Notes under the pieces: generated by a model | Database searches by the model: none | What the model saw: the letters and a program-made list of their open reading frames with translations, nothing else | Told to the model about the DNA's origin: nothing | Shown here: piece by piece, positions 62,146 to 64,000 of the stretch | Position numbering within the stretch: position 1 is the stretch's first letter | Layout: each line of letters starts with the position of its first letter | Made by a program: the position numbers and the translations under genes | Assembly (NCBI GenBank): GCA_049324875.1 | Contig: JBMONC010000084.1 | Location: 150,961 to 214,960 of the forward strand | Direction of reading: 5' to 3' | From: JAWLHU01 sp049324875 | Lineage (GTDB): Bacteria > Bacillota > Sulfobacillia > Symbiobacteriales > Symbiobacteriaceae | Length of the DNA stretch: 64,000 nucleotides

Positions 62146-63348
62146 CTACTTGCGGTTCTTGGTGCGCTCGGGCTTTGAGGCCATCTCTGCCGGGGCCGGG
62201 AGCAGTTCGGGGTGGTAGAGGGTGACCCGGTTGCGCCCGGTGTTCTTGGAGTGGTAGAGCGCAGCGTCCGCCGCCTTCATCAGGTCCATCATCTCCATCC
62301 CCTGCTCCCACTGGGCGACGCCCACCGAGACGGTGACGCGGAACTTCGCATCCTCCTCCGGGTCTTCGACTACCTGCTCCGAGACCTTCAGCCGCAGCCG
62401 CTCGGCGAATTCCTGGGCCCCGGCCAGCCCGGTGTGGGGCAGGATGACAGCGATCTCCTCGCCGCCGTAGCGGCAGACCACGTCGGTGTTGCGGGACATG
62501 CCGGTCACCCACTTGGCCATCAGCTTGAGGACCAGGTCGCCGGTGGCGTGGCCGTATGTGTCATTGACCCGCTTGAAGAAGTCGATGTCGAAGAGGACGA
62601 GGGAGGTCTGCTGGCGGTACCGCCTGGCCTTGGCCACCTCCTCCTCGAGCCGCTGCTTGAAGTATTTGTGGTTGTAGATGCCCATCAGCCCATCGGTGAC
62701 GGCGCTCTTCTCGAAGGTGGAGGCGAATTTGTAGGAGGCAACCCCCCCAAGGGAAACAACCAGCAGGATAACTCCGAGTATGCCCATCGCAATAGCTTCA
62801 AGTGCCGACTTAACTTGGGTGACATCCGTGGAGACCATTACCATTCCGACAATCTCGCCGTCATGGGTTATCGGCTTCCAGGCGGCCATGTAGAAACCTG
62901 GGCGTTCTGAGTGAATAGGCGAGTAACCTGCGGACGTTTCTTGATAGATGAAAGTCGAGTAGTAATCGTGATGTGCACCAGGCGGTCGGTAGTAGGGGTC
63001 GTCCTCTGGCATATAAGTGACCATTTGAGCAATTGAGTCCCTGCGATTCAACCGAACAATCGCTGCAGACGCTAAGGTGTGAGACTGAATAAGTGTGGTT
63101 AGTAAAGAAACCGTCCTCCGGTATTCAGCACTGGTAATGTCTATCGTCTCTCCGAGACTAGCGAGCCATTTGGTGTCCGTCGTCGCGGCAATTACTTCGG
63201 CTGCAGTTCTTGCACCAACCCCGCTGGACTCGCTTAGTACGCTGTCGAGGCCCGTATAAGCAAAGTGACCGAAGGCTGAGGAGGCAGTTCCAAGGACGAT
63301 AATCACGACGAGCGTTATCTTGAACCGAAGAGAGAGTCTCGTCCACAT
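62146..63348 (-). CDS. Membrane diguanylate cyclase (Cache-like sensor, GGDEF)
   Basis: 400 residues; should make cyclic di-GMP from GTP. TM1 about 10-30, an extracytoplasmic Cache-like sensor about 31-185, TM2 about 186-206, then GGDEF domain about 215-380. Active-site GGEEI (295-299), metal and GTP residues in FDIDFFKRVNDTYGHATGD. The product-inhibition I-site RNTD (286-289) is at the canonical place before CRYGGEE. The C-terminus is a basic tail. AGGTGG precedes ATG 63348. Its product is the ligand of the riboswitch at 165-292 at the other end of this window. Confidence 0.95.
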   Translation of the reverse strand: MWTRLSLRFKITLVVIIVLGTASSAFGHFAYTGLDSVLSESSGVGARTAAEVIAATTDTKWLASLGETIDITSAEYRRTVSLLTTLIQSHTLASAAIVRLNRRDSIAQMVTYMPEDDPYYRPPGAHHDYYSTFIYQETSAGYSPIHSERPGFYMAAWKPITHDGEIVGMVMVSTDVTQVKSALEAIAMGILGVILLVVSLGGVASYKFASTFEKSAVTDGLMGIYNHKYFKQRLEEEVAKARRYRQQTSLVLFDIDFFKRVNDTYGHATGDLVLKLMAKWVTGMSRNTDVVCRYGGEEIAVILPHTGLAGAQEFAERLRLKVSEQVVEDPEEDAKFRVTVSVGVAQWEQGMEMMDLMKAADAALYHSKNTGRNRVTLYHPELLPAPAEMASKPERTKNRK

Positions 63349-63383
63349 GCGAATTCACCACCTAACACAACAGATCAATCCAT

Positions 63384-63412
63384 ATTATAGCACATATCCC
63401 CGTAACTGGGAA
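63384..63412 (-). promoter_or_regulatory. Predicted promoter of the diguanylate cyclase gene
   Basis: On the minus strand TTCCCA (63412-63407) and TATAAT (63389-63384) are 17 bp apart, 36 bp before the ATG. Confidence 0.65.
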
Positions 63413-63488
63413 CCATAACTGGTATTCGAACCAACCACTTCCAGAACTCGTATTAATCAATGAGTTTCCAGAAAAAGGGGGGATTGCT

Positions 63489-63644
63489 GTGTTGAGGCGC
63501 CGATCCAAACAGAAACTCCTTGGTGTGATGGCCATCATCGGAGTCGTGTTCGTGGTCTTTGTGAGCGGAGCTGGTGCTTTCTTTGGGGGAAAAGGCCGAT
63601 GGGGAACCTTGGCAGAGTCCATCTGGGCCTGGATATCCAAGTAA
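63489..63644 (+). CDS. Small membrane protein, 51 residues
   Basis: GTG 63489 has AGGGGGG about 7 nt upstream and opens a 51-residue frame: a basic N-terminus (LRRRSKQK), a hydrophobic span (LLGVMAIIGVVFVVFVSGAG) and an amphipathic Trp-rich end (ESIWAWISK). A perfect terminator follows. It is divergent from the diguanylate cyclase gene. No family recognised; it could be a membrane peptide, small regulator or toxin-like peptide. Confidence 0.55.
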   Translation: MLRRRSKQKLLGVMAIIGVVFVVFVSGAGAFFGGKGRWGTLAESIWAWISK

Positions 63645-63700
63645 CCGCGGCAGCCGGAATGACGCCCCAGCTGTTGGACCAGAGGGACTGTGATCGTGGA

Positions 63701-63736
63701 AAAGTGAGGCAGGGGGGCACCCTGCCTCACTTTCTG
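63701..63736. terminator. Bidirectional terminator
   Basis: AAAGTGAGGCAGGG (63701-63714) and its perfect complement (63720-63733) form a 14-bp stem; T residues follow on both strands. It serves the 51-residue gene and the convergent gene at 63738. Confidence 0.9.
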
Positions 63737-63737
63737 T

Positions 63738-64000
63738 TTAGCTATCTCCAAGTTGGACAGTCCCCGCTGTGCCGTCCACCAGCACCTCCTGCCCGTCCTC
63801 GATGCGGGAGAGCGCGCCCCGCACCCCCATCACCGCCGGAATCCCATACTCCCGCGCCACGATCGCTGCGTGACTCCCCGCCCCGCCGGTCTCGGTCACC
63901 ACCGCCGCCGCCGAGACGAAGAGCGGGGTCCAGGCCGGGTTGGTGTACCGGCAGACCATCACCTCGCCCGGCTGCATCCTGTGGAACTGGCTCTCATCCC
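63738..64000 (-). CDS. PEP-utilising enzyme swivel domain (partial)
   Basis: The 3' end of a minus-strand gene that runs off the right edge; 87 codons are visible. The last domain of PEP synthase-like proteins is clear: QPGEVMVCRYTNPAWTPLF, then the phospho-His loop TETGGAGSHAAIVAREYGIP and the end EDGQEVLVDGTAGTVQL. The frame continues upstream of the first Met (DESQFHRMQPG), so the true start lies outside. It may be a PEP synthase or a rifampin-phosphotransferase-like enzyme. Confidence 0.9.
   Translation of the reverse strand, partial: DESQFHRMQPGEVMVCRYTNPAWTPLFVSAAAVVTETGGAGSHAAIVAREYGIPAVMGVRGALSRIEDGQEVLVDGTAGTVQLGDS

Overview
The window is GC-rich chromosomal DNA from a Gram-positive, Firmicutes-type bacterium. 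Supporting points are strong AGGAGG-type ribosome binding sites, many GTG and TTG starts, a Firmicutes-type sdhCAB operon, coproporphyrin-type heme genes, lipoprotein-anchored ABC importers, two tandem type III pantothenate kinases and group II intron debris. Together these point to Symbiobacterium or a close relative; this is inferred from gene content, with no database search. No tRNA, rRNA, CRISPR array or intact insertion sequence was found.

Layout. 1-2.1 kb: a cyclic di-GMP-I riboswitch controls a secreted repeat protein, followed by a PD-(D/E)XK-like protein. 2.1-9.7 kb: a LacI-controlled beta-glucan cassette (solute-binding lipoprotein, lipoprotein GH9 glycosidase, two permeases, GH1 beta-glucosidase) with two matching operators. 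9.8-15.7 kb: GNAT, RidA, a divergent tubulin-like protein, a gamma-glutamyltransferase and DegV. 16-20.6 kb: pyruvate:ferredoxin oxidoreductase with a dihydroorotate-dehydrogenase-like partner. 20.7-28 kb: a LOV-like membrane sensor, a broken epimerase, a PAP2 protein and hemE-hemH-cgoX. 28-34.6 kb: an SDR, then an accessory-looking stretch with an RCK potassium channel, a SIR2-macro fusion, an EVE-domain protein and a D-aminoacylase. 34.8-41.9 kb: an RRM protein, a RodA/FtsW protein, an aldo/keto reductase pseudogene cut by a group II intron remnant, then a sulfide/persulfide operon (SQR, DUF1641, DsrE2, TusA) bracketed by inverted 39-bp intron-derived repeats. 41.9-51 kb: sdhCAB, an unknown gene behind a CsoR/CstR-like operator, a DUF4349 lipoprotein, a homoserine dehydrogenase plus class V aminotransferase pair, a DUF151 nuclease-family protein and a fused MoaD-MoaE. 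51-64 kb: asparaginase and a large lipoprotein, tandem coaX, a candidate small RNA, a folP-folB-folK-nadB-nadC run, a DUF350 cluster, a GGDEF diguanylate cyclase, a 51-residue membrane peptide, and a PEP-utilising swivel domain running off the right edge.

The most interesting parts are the SIR2-macro protein followed 30 bp later by an RCK-type channel that appears to start at CTG, with an EVE protein upstream (a possible NAD/ADP-ribose-linked defence module); the riboswitch with a readable 14-bp antiterminator; a LOV-like sensor without its photochemical cysteine; a divergent tubulin-like protein; and paired CsoR/CstR-like operators, one in front of the persulfide operon.
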